From Cinnamomum chago (taxonomy: Eukaryota > Streptophyta > Magnoliopsida > Laurales > Lauraceae): a DNA stretch of 64,000 nucleotides. The notes below the pieces were generated by a model that was not told the DNA's origin, made no database searches, and saw only the letters and a list, made by a program, of their open reading frames with translations. Shown here piece by piece: positions 1 to 10,178 of this stretch. The number at the start of each line of letters is the position of its first letter. The stretch's first letter is position 1. The stretch lies in assembly GCA_038049695.1 (NCBI GenBank), contig CP142458.1, positions 44,979,001 through 45,043,000 on the forward strand, read 5' to 3'. The position numbers and the translations under genes were made by a program.

Positions 1-332
1 CAAAACTAGAAGAAAAACCATTCTAGCTCACAAACTCAACCCAACAAATACTAATCCCACTAAAAGAAACTAATCCACAAAGAAACAACACTAATCCAAG
101 AGATTAGGGGTCGGGTTCTCACAACCTTAAAAGTAAGTAATCATTCCCTTCTTCTAGATGTGTATTCTTTTAGCCTTAGAGAAGCTTCATCTTCATTATT
201 GCAAAGTTTCCCCTTTCTATTTCATTGTTTGACTTTTTTAGGGCTTGTTTTTTTTTTTTGGGATTTTTTTTCATAACTTGGATCTTTGGCTTGGAAGAGT
301 ATTAGAGCTTGTTTTCCTTGATTAGAGACACA

Positions 333-340
333 AGGCAAGT
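333..340 (+). promoter_or_regulatory. Conserved GC-type 5' splice donor in LTR B1
   Basis: The sequence AG|GCAAGT matches the consensus of plant GC-AG intron donors. The same word occurs at the equivalent place in LTRs A (6229), B2 (17055), C (8725) and in the unassigned LTR-like leader at 56399. Slight variants occur in D (49441, GCGAGT) and D' (22718, GCAAGC). A second possible donor, GTAAGT, lies about 200 bp upstream at 132. Use as a donor is inferred; only the conservation is seen. Confidence 0.5.
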
Positions 341-739
341 GGATGATTTGATTTTTATGAGCTTTCAATGGTTTTCATGAGGAATGTAGTTGACTTGTCA
401 TTTCACTCATATTTATTAGCTTGCATTTATTTTTGAAATGAATGCTTGAAGGCATATTGGTTAAGTCATTTAATGTTTTTGTAAACATGTTGGTTTAGCA
501 TTTATTGTCTTTTGGTTATATCCTAAATGAATGTTTGTGAAATGGTTTCCTTCCTCCTTCATTTGTATTGGACTTGATGTTGAAGAATGAGATGATGGAT
601 GAACATATATTGGAGTTTTGGGAGAAGTATAAATAGATGCATGGGAGGAACTCCTACCTCAGTTTTATTGCAGGGACCAAGTGGAAGTGGGGAGAATGGT
701 TTTGAGGAGGAGAAATGACTCAAATCTGAACACAGTGGG

Positions 740-1065
740 TGATTCCCGCACCTGGCGGTCAGCCTGCGGTCACCCAGCGGCTAGCCGCCTGGTGACTGGC
801 GACTAACCGCCAGCTAGCCGAAATGTCACGGTTGCTTTTCCAGAGAGCACACTTCTCCACCTGAAACCTCGGTCAGCTCCACGGTTAGCCAGCGGCTAAC
901 CGCCGAACCCATCGGTAGCTAACCGCCAGCTAACCGCACCTTGGCGGTTAGCTTTCCAGTAAGCTGCATTTCTGCAGCCCAGCCACAGTCAGCCAGCAGC
1001 TAGCCGCCCATCCCAGCGGCGGCTAACCGCCAGCTGACCGCAAGGTAACCGAAATTCCCCAGGTT
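740..1065 (+). repeat. Palindromic-word block (GCTAACCGCC type) in LTR B1
   Basis: About 320 bp dense in GCTAACCGCC, GCGGCTAGCCGC and the reverse form GGCGGTTAGC, with spacers of 5-25 bp. The flanks on both sides align with LTR B2, but in B2 the equivalent block (19225-19465) is built from a different palindrome, TTCGCTCGAGCGAAC. The block is much richer in G+C than the surrounding LTR. Confidence 0.75.
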
Positions 1066-1448
1066 TCGGAGAGCGTTGAGCTTTGTCAATCGAAGGGGAT
1101 TCACTAGGCATTGCATGAGGCCATCCGAGAAAGAAACCATATCACAAGGATGTCATTTGAAGTTTTGAAAAATCAAAGTGTATAAGGAGCCCAGAATGTC
1201 CCCAAACTCAAGTGTACCAAATCATTATTAGATTGACATAAGGGATCCCTATTCACTTCGAATATATCTTGAACCGATGCTTTACCCGAAATTTCGATTG
1301 TTTATGGTACTTTATCGATCCCGAGATTTATACTACATGCCTTGTTCTCCCGAAAGTATTGAATTACACTTGAAATAGTTACTTGTCTTGAAGTGCATTG
1401 CACCACATGATATGACAGCGTGCCCTTGAGCACCCCCGTCTTGCCCGT

Positions 1449-1715
1449 TTGTTTATGTATTTGTACTCGATTTACTTGCATATGTCTCGATTGTATTTGA
1501 CATATGAGTCGGCACCACTAAGCTTGGATAACCATGTTGGTCTGATCCATCGACTTGGAGATCCCCCTTTTGTCCCGCCAGCTCCAGTTTGGATCCCGCT
1601 ACCCGGCTATTACCGTGGTCTTGTCCCGATGCCGCAGATTGCTACTGTGGCCTCCGATGCCCGGCTCGCTACCGTGGTCATGTATAGTATTTTATATGTA
1701 TATGTATTTATATGA
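1449..1715 (+). CDS. Short LTR-resident reading frame, block I (ESAPLSLD)
   Basis: An 88-codon frame holding YESAPLSLDNHVGLIHRLG from about codon 19. The same frame gives SAPLSLDN in B2 (19930), SAPLSFDP in D (50530) and STPLNLGRLVGLITRL in A (6966). Conservation in frame across otherwise divergent LTR families suggests coding, but no family is recognised, there is no clear start, and the second conserved block at 2017 is in another phase, so splicing would be needed. Homologous non-coding DNA is the main alternative. Confidence 0.35.
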   Translation: MFMYLYSIYLHMSRLYLTYESAPLSLDNHVGLIHRLGDPPFVPPAPVWIPLPGYYRGLVPMPQIATVASDARLATVVMYSILYVYVFI

Positions 1716-2016
1716 GATCCACTGTTTCTGCTCACCTCGAGTGACTGAGACCAGTGCTTAGTTATTGCTCTATCGCTTTAGTGATAGAGGACTTAGCTTC
1801 ATGTGGTTGCCATCTTGCTTGTTTCCCGTTTCCTTGGTCACCTTACATGTTTTGCATTGCATACGTGTATTTGGAAATATATGTTTTATCTTGTTTAGAG
1901 AAATTGTTATTTAAACAGGTTTACATGTTTTGAAGGTAAATTCATTTATTTTCATATTGTATTGTGTTTTACTCCATTTGCCAAACCGTCGTGTTTGACC
2001 TACTCTTTGGTACTCA

Positions 2017-2109
2017 GGTCCCGTTGTTGGTTATCCCGAGGAGGAGCTTGAGGAGGCGGTCGTAGAACCGCAACAGTTAGTTGAGTGGCGTGCTGATGAC
2101 GTCATGTAG
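2017..2109 (+). CDS. Conserved terminal reading frame, block II (LVEW..DDV stop)
   Basis: Starts at a possible splice acceptor (tactcag, 2011-2017) and encodes about 30 residues ending VVEPQQLVEWRADDVM then TAG. The equivalent place in D (50761-50859) ends AELVEWTPDDVE then TGA; in B2 (20434-20526) it ends EPQRLV*WHVDDVV; in A (3003-3089) it ends AVEPRVL*VRLVNDVI; in D' (24692-24790) it ends YGWGSSDVA. Frame, stop position and several residues agree, while surrounding DNA has drifted. The function is unknown. A short last exon is an inference. Confidence 0.4.
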   Translation, partial: GPVVGYPEEELEEAVVEPQQLVEWRADDVM

Positions 2110-2545
2110 ACGTTTGGTGGCTATGAGAGACCTAATATTTTGGGAGAACTATTTAACCATTCTTTGGATTAGTATTTTGTTATATTGGCCTTGTGGGCCT
2201 CTATTTTTGGGGAAATGTAATTAAATGTTATTTGTATAAACTTTAACCTACTTTGGGGTAACATGCTAATGTTCATTGCTCATTCTGATACAGTACTTTA
2301 GACTTGTGTTATTGTCTTGATGACCAAGGATGGTTTGACTATTTGATTTGCTACACGCTTCCGCCCTTAATAGAAATGTTCATTTATGGTTGTGATATCC
2401 TCACCGCGGACACCTGTGGGAAATTAAATAAACGTATGTTGTTATTAAACAGATGTTGTGGTTATCTATTCACCATCATTTCAGAGATGTATAAATGTCC
2501 CGATCTCGGATCCGTCCTTCAGGTCCCCGGTCCGGGGTCGCGACA

Positions 2546-3530
2546 CCTAGTCAAGCTGATCAACTGGCTTAGGATCCTAAAATACTTTCGCCAACTGCAG
2601 CTTGGATACTTTGTTTGTTTGCTATCCGTTCCACGGTGGATTTTGTTTGTTACACATCTATATTGGGCTATTATGTATCATTTGTTTGCTCCGGCCATTT
2701 TATATGGCAAAGGTTATTTTGATTGCTCTTGTTACTTCGGTAATAGGAGAATATAGCTCAATGTGGGTTGCCATCTGTTTTATCTGATTTATCTCTTTTA
2801 TCAGTTTGATTCAGCATGTTTTCTATTTCACACAAATGATTTCGGTATTAACTCTTGCTCCTTCATTACTACTTCTGTTTAGATTTTCAAATGGCTTTGG
2901 TATTAAAAAATGGATTTTTATACGTTATCATCATGTTATTGTCTGTATCAATCACCTGCCAGACCATTGTATCTGATATACTATACTTTGGTGCTTTAGG
3001 TAGCAGGTTCTCGTCTTGGGCTAGTACGTGTGCAGTTGGCTGTAGAGCCACGAGTTTTGTAGGTTCGTCTTGTCAATGATGTCATATAGACGTCATGCTT
3101 GACTCCAGAGTTACGTTTCACATTTGAGTAGTTTTGGTTCTTCGCTGGTATTTTTAGTATGGCTTTTGTTAGCCTTTTCTTTGGAATGTTAACTAATGCA
3201 CTCGTATAATTTGTAACTTGAACATGTTTGGGTAATGATCAGCCTGTTATTGTCGGCTCTGTATATTTTGATATCGCTATTTGTTCCACTCTAAGTATGA
3301 GTATTGCTAGGACAACTTTATGCTAACATGTTGAGTGCGACACGAAATCCGTTGGCCACGGGCTCCGGGTCGTAACGCCACATAAGCTTTCGCGAAATGT
3401 TTTTGATGTGTTTGGAAATTTTGTCTTCCTCACACATGTGGATCCTGGGGAAAGCAAAAATTTTAATTATTCCCAAAGTCATGCTCCCCGAGGTCGGACC
3501 TCTGCAGGATTTCGGTTTTGGGGCGTGACG
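2546..3530 (+). repeat. 5' LTR remnant of Gypsy A
   Basis: About 985 bp matching the distal part of the 3' LTR. It ends GGGCGTGACG where the other LTR has GGGTTTGACA, so the canonical CA end has mutated to CG. It includes the decayed block II frame at 3003-3089. Its upstream half was displaced by the B1 insertion. Confidence 0.7.
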
Positions 3531-3533
3531 GAC

Positions 3534-3545
3534 TGGTATCAGAGC
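3534..3545 (+). other. Primer binding site of Gypsy A (tRNA-iMet)
   Basis: TGGTATCAGAGC, the standard complement of plant initiator tRNA-Met 3' end, lies three bases after the 5' LTR. It fixes the plus orientation of element A. Confidence 0.9.
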
Positions 3546-5240
3546 GGGCAAGTTTCTAGGAAATAAAACACTCTAGGAACTTTAAGAGGTGTGGTGATGA
3601 TTCATTAGATTGTGTGGGTTTGGTTTGTTTAGGTTTTTTTTTTTTTTGGAGGGGACTCTCATTGTGTCTCCTTTTTTCCCTTGTTGTTAGGGAATTTGGA
3701 GGACCAAATTCCTCTCTAGTGGGGGAGAATTTAATGTCTCCATATCCACATTCAGTATCTTTTTCTTGTATTCGTGTCAGAGAGTCGTTATTTTGTGGAC
3801 TTAGCATGTGGTTCTCGAAAGACTTAGTCAGAATTCTCAGCTTTTCGATGTCATAGATAGAGCTAGCGAGGGAATATATGTGCAGTTGTTAGTCAACGAG
3901 GAACGTGAGCAACATTCCAAGAACTAATTACAATTGATGGTGGACCGTTAGATGATGTGCTAGGCTAGTAAGTGAGGTTTTTTGGATAAACTTGAATCAT
4001 TTTCCTAAGCTAGAAGACCTTTGAAGCCGGATTAGTGGTTGATTTTATGAGGTCTAAAGTGATTTTCAGTTGATGCAGCTTCGAGAAGATGACAATAGTT
4101 AGGGATTTCTCGGGTTTGACAAACTTTTGTCGGAGAGTTGTTCGAGGATTTTCAATAATTGCAGCTATGATGGTGAAGTCTACTCAGCAGGATGTGTCAG
4201 TGTATGGTTAAAAAGATAGGAAGTCAGTTTTCAGCAGCAGTGTAGAGAGTTGTATGCAAAATTGATTATTACCTGGTCACATGATAGAGGAGATTTTGCA
4301 AACGTTACCGACTTACAAGTTATTGGTTTGGACAGTATACAGATGCAAGCTGGAGAAGTGTCAAGTATGGACAAAGTCAGTTCAAAGATTTAGAGAAGAA
4401 TAACACATGTGCATGATGTGAGGACAGTGAACTTGAGGCAGAGGCGGAAAATGGAGCAGATTACGGATGGTAATTTTCGTTCAAATACCACATAGAGGGA
4501 ACGTCGTCTCAGATGTGGCAAGTGAGGAGACTGTCATTTGATTCAATTTTGAGCAAACGAGGGTTGAGGGAGCAACGTTGGGATTTGGATGCAAAGTTGT
4601 AGCAGTTTGAGAGCGACGCATGGTTGACGAACATGTTTGGGCAGGAGTTGATCGTTTTACAGAGGTCTAAGAGCAATGAGCAGAAAGAGTTAGAGTAATA
4701 AGAACTTTTGAGTACTTTGAAGGAAGAACTCACTATAGGATTGTGGTCATGAGTTGAATTTCCAAGGTCAGTTTTGCTTGCCCGGATAGAACATCGGAAG
4801 AATGAGTTTTGACAGAAGTACATCCTACAGAGTTTGGAGATGTGGAGTAGCATGACAGTTAGAGTGTTAGCGGGTCATGCTAGAGCAGTTGTTTATTGTC
4901 GGGGATTGATGGAAGGATTTTTCGAACATTGATTGTGTCAGAGAAACAAGTTGCCCAGAAAAAGTTTAAATCATTTGAGATTTTCAACCGAATCCAAGAT
5001 CTAGACCACATACTCATCTCACCGCCATGTTTGTCCGGGGGTCTTGCAGTCATGTAAGAGCAGTGCAAATCATCAATGTTTTGAGACAATGTTCCAGAAG
5101 AGGATGCCCCAGTGAATTCAGGTGTTTCTGGGAGAACCATGAGCTTGAGCAGACCTTTTGGGATTCTTGCGATCTAGTGTGGGGGTAATATCCCCATTTG
5201 ATTTTGAGTTGGTTTAGATCATTTGGAGGACCAAATGTTC
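3546..5240 (+). pseudogene. Decayed internal region of Gypsy A with reverse transcriptase traces
   Basis: No frame is open for long. At about 4095-4200 the conceptual reading contains VRDFSGLTNFCRRVVRGFS, which resembles the Gypsy segment between reverse transcriptase and RNase H (the usual pattern is F-L-G-L-x-x-Y-Y-R-R-F-V). At 3690-3735 the text resembles the region just before a Gypsy polypurine tract, as if a partial duplication were present. The rest is too decayed to assign. At 1.7 kb it is far shorter than the 5 kb or more of a complete Gypsy internal region. Confidence 0.5.
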
Positions 5241-5254
5241 TAAGGGGGGGAGGA
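5241..5254 (+). other. Polypurine tract of Gypsy A
   Basis: TAAGGGGGGGAGGA directly precedes the TGTAAGACCC start of the 3' LTR, as expected for the plus-strand primer. Confidence 0.85.
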
Positions 5255-7330
5255 TGTAAGACCCTGACCCCTAATTTTTGTGATTAGTGTGTTTTTAGCT
5301 GAGTTAGTTTTCTAAGCGAGATTTGAGTGTAATTGAGTTGGTTTGTAAATTAGAATAGTTTTTCCATAGCTTTGGGGAATTTTAAGAGCCATCGGACCCA
5401 GTTTGACAACCTAAGGACGCCTTGGGTTGCACGTGTCAGCGTTGGGGGATTGTTCTTGATTTTGAAAATTTTTAATTTTTAATTTCTTTTGATAGTTCAA
5501 ATTAGCCCCAACAACTTTGGTGTTCACACTGATCCCATTTGAAGCCTACAAAATCAGTTTTTCAGCCCTAGGGGCAAAACAACCTTTTCATATTGAAATT
5601 TGAGCCCAAATTTAGAAATTCCATAACCATGTCAAAAGTAAACTTTTTGAAAACTAGATTTTTTGAGGATCACTTTAGTCTTCTTCGTCGAGTCCATCCG
5701 AGGCCCAGAAAGCCCAGTTCCGAGCCCATGAAGAGTTTTTAGTTGTGAGCCCCACCATCAACTTACTTAAGCCCATCTTCTTTCTTTTCTCTACATTTTC
5801 TTCCCCAAACGAGACTTTGTTGCAGTAACTAAGCTGAACTCGTTCCTCATCTTCCCTTGCCCATTCCTCTCTCGAAATCCCACCAAACCCTTGCCAATTA
5901 GAGACTTGATCTCTCCATTCTCCTCCCCACCTTCCAAGCTCTCTCTGGACACCATCTTTATGCAAATCCATGCTTGGGAACCCATCCCCTTACCATCTTC
6001 TTGCTGGTTGGGTCCCTTAGAGGTAAGCACCCTCCTTTCTTTTGTTAGAACATGATTCTTCTATACATCTAGGCTGTACTTTTCATACATGCAAAGCCCC
6101 ATTCCTTGTCATTGATGATTTACCATTTTTTAACCATTTTTTAATTTATCTTTGGAGGTTTTTGTTAATAGGTGGTTTTGGCTCTATTGGTGAGATTTGT
6201 GGGTAATCTTGGAATGCTAGAGACCAAGGCAAGTGACTGACATAGTTTACTCTTGTGCATGCTATTGATTTTGGGTATTTTATTTATAAATCATGTTTTT
6301 CATCTAGCACATGTTTGATCTATCTTGTTTATTAACCAATCTTGTTATTAGCATCAAATATGTACATTGCATGTCACACTTTAAATGTTACTTTATGGAT
6401 TCTTATTTAAGCTTTTATGAAGTTCTTGTTCAATTCTTCATTCCACTTCTTGAAAATAATGTTTTTATGGAATGGACCTGGGTAAGCCACTTAACTACAG
6501 TTAATAATCCCATTCCATATTTGAAAACTTGCATTTTTCTCATAGAATGGTTTGAGGAAAATTCTGAGTGGTTCGCTACGTCGTGAACAATCTTTAAAAA
6601 GGTTTTGATTTGTAAATGTATTAATTTGCAAAGGTTTGGATTTATAATGGTTTTGATTCGTAAAGGTATTGGTTTGCAAAATTTTGGATTTGTAAAGGTT
6701 TTGATTCATAAAGGGATTGGTTTGCAAAGGTTTGGATTTGTAAAGGTTTTGATTCGTAAGGGTATTGGTTTGTAAATGTTTGGTTTTGACCAGAATTTGA
6801 CCTGCTGTCAAGTTTAGATTTGAGTGGTTCGCCATGTTGGAAAATATCGGTAAGGCTACTCATTTGATCCGCTTCGTATTTGTCCATTTGTACTTTGTTC
6901 AGGGTAGTCTTTTTATCGATTTGAAATGTGTTCCGATGATTTAATTGTATTGATTCGGATTTTGGTCGACACCACTAAACTTGGGTCGCCTAGTCGGGCT
7001 GATCACCCGGCTTAGGATCTCAAAATACTTTCGCCAACTCTAGCTTGGACACTTTGTTTGTTTGCTATCCGTTCCACGACGGACTTTGTTTGTTACCCAT
7101 CTATATTGGGTCACTATGTATCATTTGTTTGCTCCGGCCATTTTATATGGCAACGGTTATTTTGATTACTCATGTTACTTTGGAAATAGTAGAATATAAC
7201 TCAATGTGGGTTGCCATTTGTTTTTTCAGATTTTTCTGTTTTATCAGTTTGATTCAGCATGTTTTCTATTTCACACAAATGATTTCGGTATTAACTCTTG
7301 CTACTTCATTACTAATTCTGTTTAGATTTT
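5255..7330 (+). repeat. 3' LTR of Gypsy A, first part
   Basis: Begins TGTAAGACCCTGACCCC and runs until interrupted by LTR B3 at 7331. It carries a first-donor-like GTAAGC (6022), the conserved AG|GCAAGT (AG at 6227-6228), a 48-bp tandem repeat (6590-6790), and the block I frame (STPLNLG at 6966). The remaining end of this LTR appears at 22191-22592; part of the middle is missing. Confidence 0.75.
6590..6790 (+). repeat. 48-bp tandem repeat in LTR A
   Basis: About four units alternating GGTTTTGATTCGTAAAGG and TTGGTTTGCAAAGGTTTGGA. Because 48 is a multiple of three, the minus strand stays open and repeats a 16-residue pattern containing NQNLYKSKPLQ. I read this as a consequence of the repeat, not a gene. 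Confidence 0.8.
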
Positions 7331-8105
7331 TGTAAGAACCCGACCCGAGTGACTTCGATTAGCACTAATTAAGTCGTGTTATAGCTCTAAGTGAGACTAG
7401 TGGATTTTAGTTAAGTTTGGGTTAGAATAGCTTTTGTTTAGCTTTGGGGAATTTTGAGAGCTTTCTTGTTTTAGTGGGACCATTTGAGGGTTTCTTTTAG
7501 TAACTTTGCGTGAACATGGGGGATTATTCGAGATTCCATAAATTCGTGCTTCAACTCCGTTTGACTAATCTCATTAATCTCTACAACTTTTGTGTTGACT
7601 TCATTCTCGTTCGAGACCCCGAAACCCGACTTTTACAACTTCGAGGGCAAAATAGTCTTTTTACACCAAATCTGGACACAAAATTTGATGTCCCCAAAAC
7701 CCTCGAAATTTACACTTTTTAGAAACTAGACTAGATTTTTCGACGATCGTTTCTCCCTTCTTCGTTGAACGTATCCGAGGCCTCGAGAATCATGTTTTTA
7801 GCCGAACGAGCTTTTTAAGTTGTGGGACCCACCTTCACATTCTATGTAAGGTGAGCTCCTTTTTGTTTCTTCATCTCCCATCCACACCAATCTCTTGCAA
7901 CAATCAAGAATGGAGGTCATCTTCTTCTTCCCCACCTTGCAAGCTCCCCATTGATAGCCTTGAGAAGGAAAACCAATCATCCTAGGGCTCCCTTTGAACT
8001 AGTCTTGTATATTTGAAGACCCTACAAGTAAGCAATCTCTCCAATCTTCTAGATTTGTGTTTACCTAGCCATAGAGAGTCTCCATCTTCCTTATTGGAAG
8101 CTTTC
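7331..8105 (+). mobile_element. LTR B3, 5' part
   Basis: Begins TGTAAGAACCCGACCCGAG and aligns with the first 780 bp or so of B2 (16103-16895), including the short upstream frame (MEVIFFFPTLQAPH at 7911, compared with MKITIFFLSLRTLH in B2) and the ACAA|GTAAGC word near 8028. It is cut by LTR C at 8106. The rest is not recognisable, except possibly the CGCTCGAGCGG block at 22060-22190. Confidence 0.75.
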
Positions 8106-8339
8106 TGTAAGATCCCGGTCCCGCTTATAATATTTTATTATATTTTAATTAGAATATTACTATTATTTTAATTAAATATATTTTAGTTATTTAAGTGGAT
8201 AGGATTAAGTGGGGGCACACGTTAGATTAGATGTGTGGATCAGTGAGTTGGTTTAACGGGTAGATGACCTGACCCGCAGTTTGACCCAATGACTTAAGCC
8301 CAGATAATATCCTCTTTTAACATAATCCTTGTTTTAAAT

Positions 8340-8625
8340 AACCGCACGACTTATCCCTTCCCACTTATCTCTACAACTCCTCCCGATTATTCTTCGTCTT
8401 CTTCCTCTTTCAACTTCGCAAGTCATTGCAGCTTTAGGATCCAGCCATCAGAATCAATATCAGAGGATACCATCATTCTTCCCTCAACTTTCTTATCTCA
8501 TATAACCCTCTCCTCAAACCATTAGGAATAGATCTATATTCTAGGGTTATCTCCTTTTTCTTTCCAATGATAGATTTGGATAAGAGTACCATAGATCTGT
8601 TTATCTGAGCATTTCTTTCCCATAT
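8340..8625 (+). repeat. Inverted repeat arm 1 (element C)
   Basis: Matches the reverse complement of 9917-10172 with roughly 20 differences over about 255 bp by eye. The arms are separated by about 1.3 kb. Confidence 0.8.
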
Positions 8626-9112
8626 TCTTTGTCAGATTGGTGATAAATTCTAGAGCGCTATGTGAGTCCCGATTTGGGTATTGGTTAGGAACCCTATTGC
8701 ACTTTTTTTCAACTTTGAATTAAGGCAAGTACCTAAACATAATTTGTGAATTTAATGCATGTGTTACTCGTTGATTCCAGTGTGGATGCATGTAGAAACC
8801 CTTTTATGCCTTTTCTTATGATAATTTTGTAATGCGATTTTGTTTTGCAATGAGATTGGAGATTTGGAGATGACCCAATCGATTTCCTCGTATTGATGTT
8901 ATTGTTGCAAATGGCTATTGCCCAAAGCACTTTTGTTTGGATTTCAAAACCCTTTTTCAACTTATATGATTGTGAAGATTTGTACATGAAGGTAGAAGGA
9001 TTACCCATTGAAACCCAACGAGGACCGGACTTGTCACAAGTTCCCGGACGCACAACCATGAGGCCATGTTACTGTGCATTGGTTGTAGGACCAGGTGGAC
9101 CCCATTGATGTT

Positions 9113-9362
9113 TGATCAGGACCGTAGATTCGGTAGTGGGCCATCATGCGATCCAAAGGAGGTGGACCCGTAGGCAGCGGACCCCGTTTGGGCCATCATC
9201 GGGTAGCCTGATCAACAGAGGACGTGTTTAAGGGAAAAAAATCAGTGTGGGCATCAGACGGTGATGGGACCACTGGGTGGTTTGATCATAGATCTGGGCC
9301 GACCCTTTTGTCGTACAGGGTTGGGCGACATTGTGTGTGAAGACGATCTGGGTGTTTGATCA
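9113..9362 (+). repeat. TGATCA word block in LTR C
   Basis: Four TGATCA palindromes (9113, 9209, 9283, 9357), three of them in the phrase TTTGATCA, within 250 bp of G-rich text. By chance one would be expected about every 4 kb. The position in the LTR is comparable to the palindrome blocks of B1, B2, H and D. Confidence 0.6.
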
Positions 9363-9916
9363 CCAGGGCCTACTATCCGAGTAGCCCAACTTTGCTGGCG
9401 CCGAGCACTATTATAGAACGGTGTTCTGTGTTGAGTGGGGGAGATGATGGCTTTGACTTGAATAGGAATAAAGGAGGGAGAATGGTGATGACTGATGATG
9501 TCATCCCATGTGACATTGAGTTTGGTTAATTATTTACCTGACCCTTTTAGTTTCTGGAAATTAGGAAAAAGACCCTGGTTGCTTTATAAACTCAAATTAG
9601 ACCTTTGGCTTATTTTGAATGTGGAAAATGTTTTGGGATGGAATCTCTGGGTTTTCTAAAATTATAAATTAAGATTGTGATTTATCATTATTTGTAAATT
9701 AAAAATTAAATGATATCTTTGGTTTTTAAAGTGTTAAAATTATATTTTTTGGTACGTTATTAATTGGACCTGAGTAAATACCGTTCGGGCAAACAGTATC
9801 TTACTAACGTGGGGTTTAGTACTTCATATGACATCGGGTAAATCCTAGTGGATTCGAGTTCAACCCATCTCTATTGGAAAACCCTTAATTGGGTCTATAC
9901 ACCATTGATGGAGAAG

Positions 9917-10178
9917 AAATGCTTAGATTAACAGATCTATGGTACTCTTATCCAAATCTACCATTGGAAAGAAAAAGGAGATAACCCTAGAATATAGATC
10001 TACTCCTAATGGTTTTAGGAGAGGATTACCTGAGATAAGAAAGTTGAGCGAAAAATGATGGTATCCTCTGATCTTGATTCTGATGGCTGGATCCTAAAGC
10101 TGCAATGGCTTGGGAAGTTGAAAGAGGAATAAGATGACGAATAACCGGGAGGAGTTGCAGAGATAAGTGTGAAGTGAT
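9917..10178 (-). repeat. Inverted repeat arm 2 (element C, minus)
   Basis: A reverse-oriented copy of the C leader segment ending exactly where the Copia G1 LTR begins (10179). It may be the edge of a second, minus-strand C copy into which G1 inserted, or the product of a rearrangement. No partner fragment was found on the far side of G1. Confidence 0.75.

Larger units (their letters stand above)
1..2545 (+). mobile_element. Solo LTR B1 (3' part), Ty3/Gypsy-like
   Basis: This is the right-hand part of a roughly 3-kb LTR whose start lies left of the window. It ends in GGTCCGGGGTCGCGACA, almost the same terminus as copy B2 at 20989, and aligns with B2 along most of its length apart from the middle block (740-1065). 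It was inserted into the 5' LTR of Gypsy element A, since A sequence resumes at 2546 with cctag, the expected TSD. No internal region is attached, so a solo LTR is inferred. It carries a GC-type splice donor (333-340) and two short conserved reading frames (near 1509 and 2017). Family membership is seen by alignment with B2; the Ty3/Gypsy assignment is inferred from overall LTR form. Confidence 0.8.
8106..9916 (+). mobile_element. LTR-like element C
   Basis: Begins TGTAAGATCCCGGTCCCGC, the same start pattern as the other Gypsy-type LTRs here, right after ctttc, the 5-bp presumptive TSD. It carries AG|GCAAGT at 8723-8730 and a block of TGATCA words at 9113-9362. I could not find a clean 3' end. 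The last part lies against an inverted copy of its own 8340-8620 segment (9917-10178). No protein homology is seen. Confidence 0.6.

Noticed and set aside
6491..6887. Minus-strand frames with repeated NQNLYKSKPLQ pattern
   Set aside because: It is produced by a 48-bp tandem repeat in LTR A; its length being a multiple of three keeps it open.
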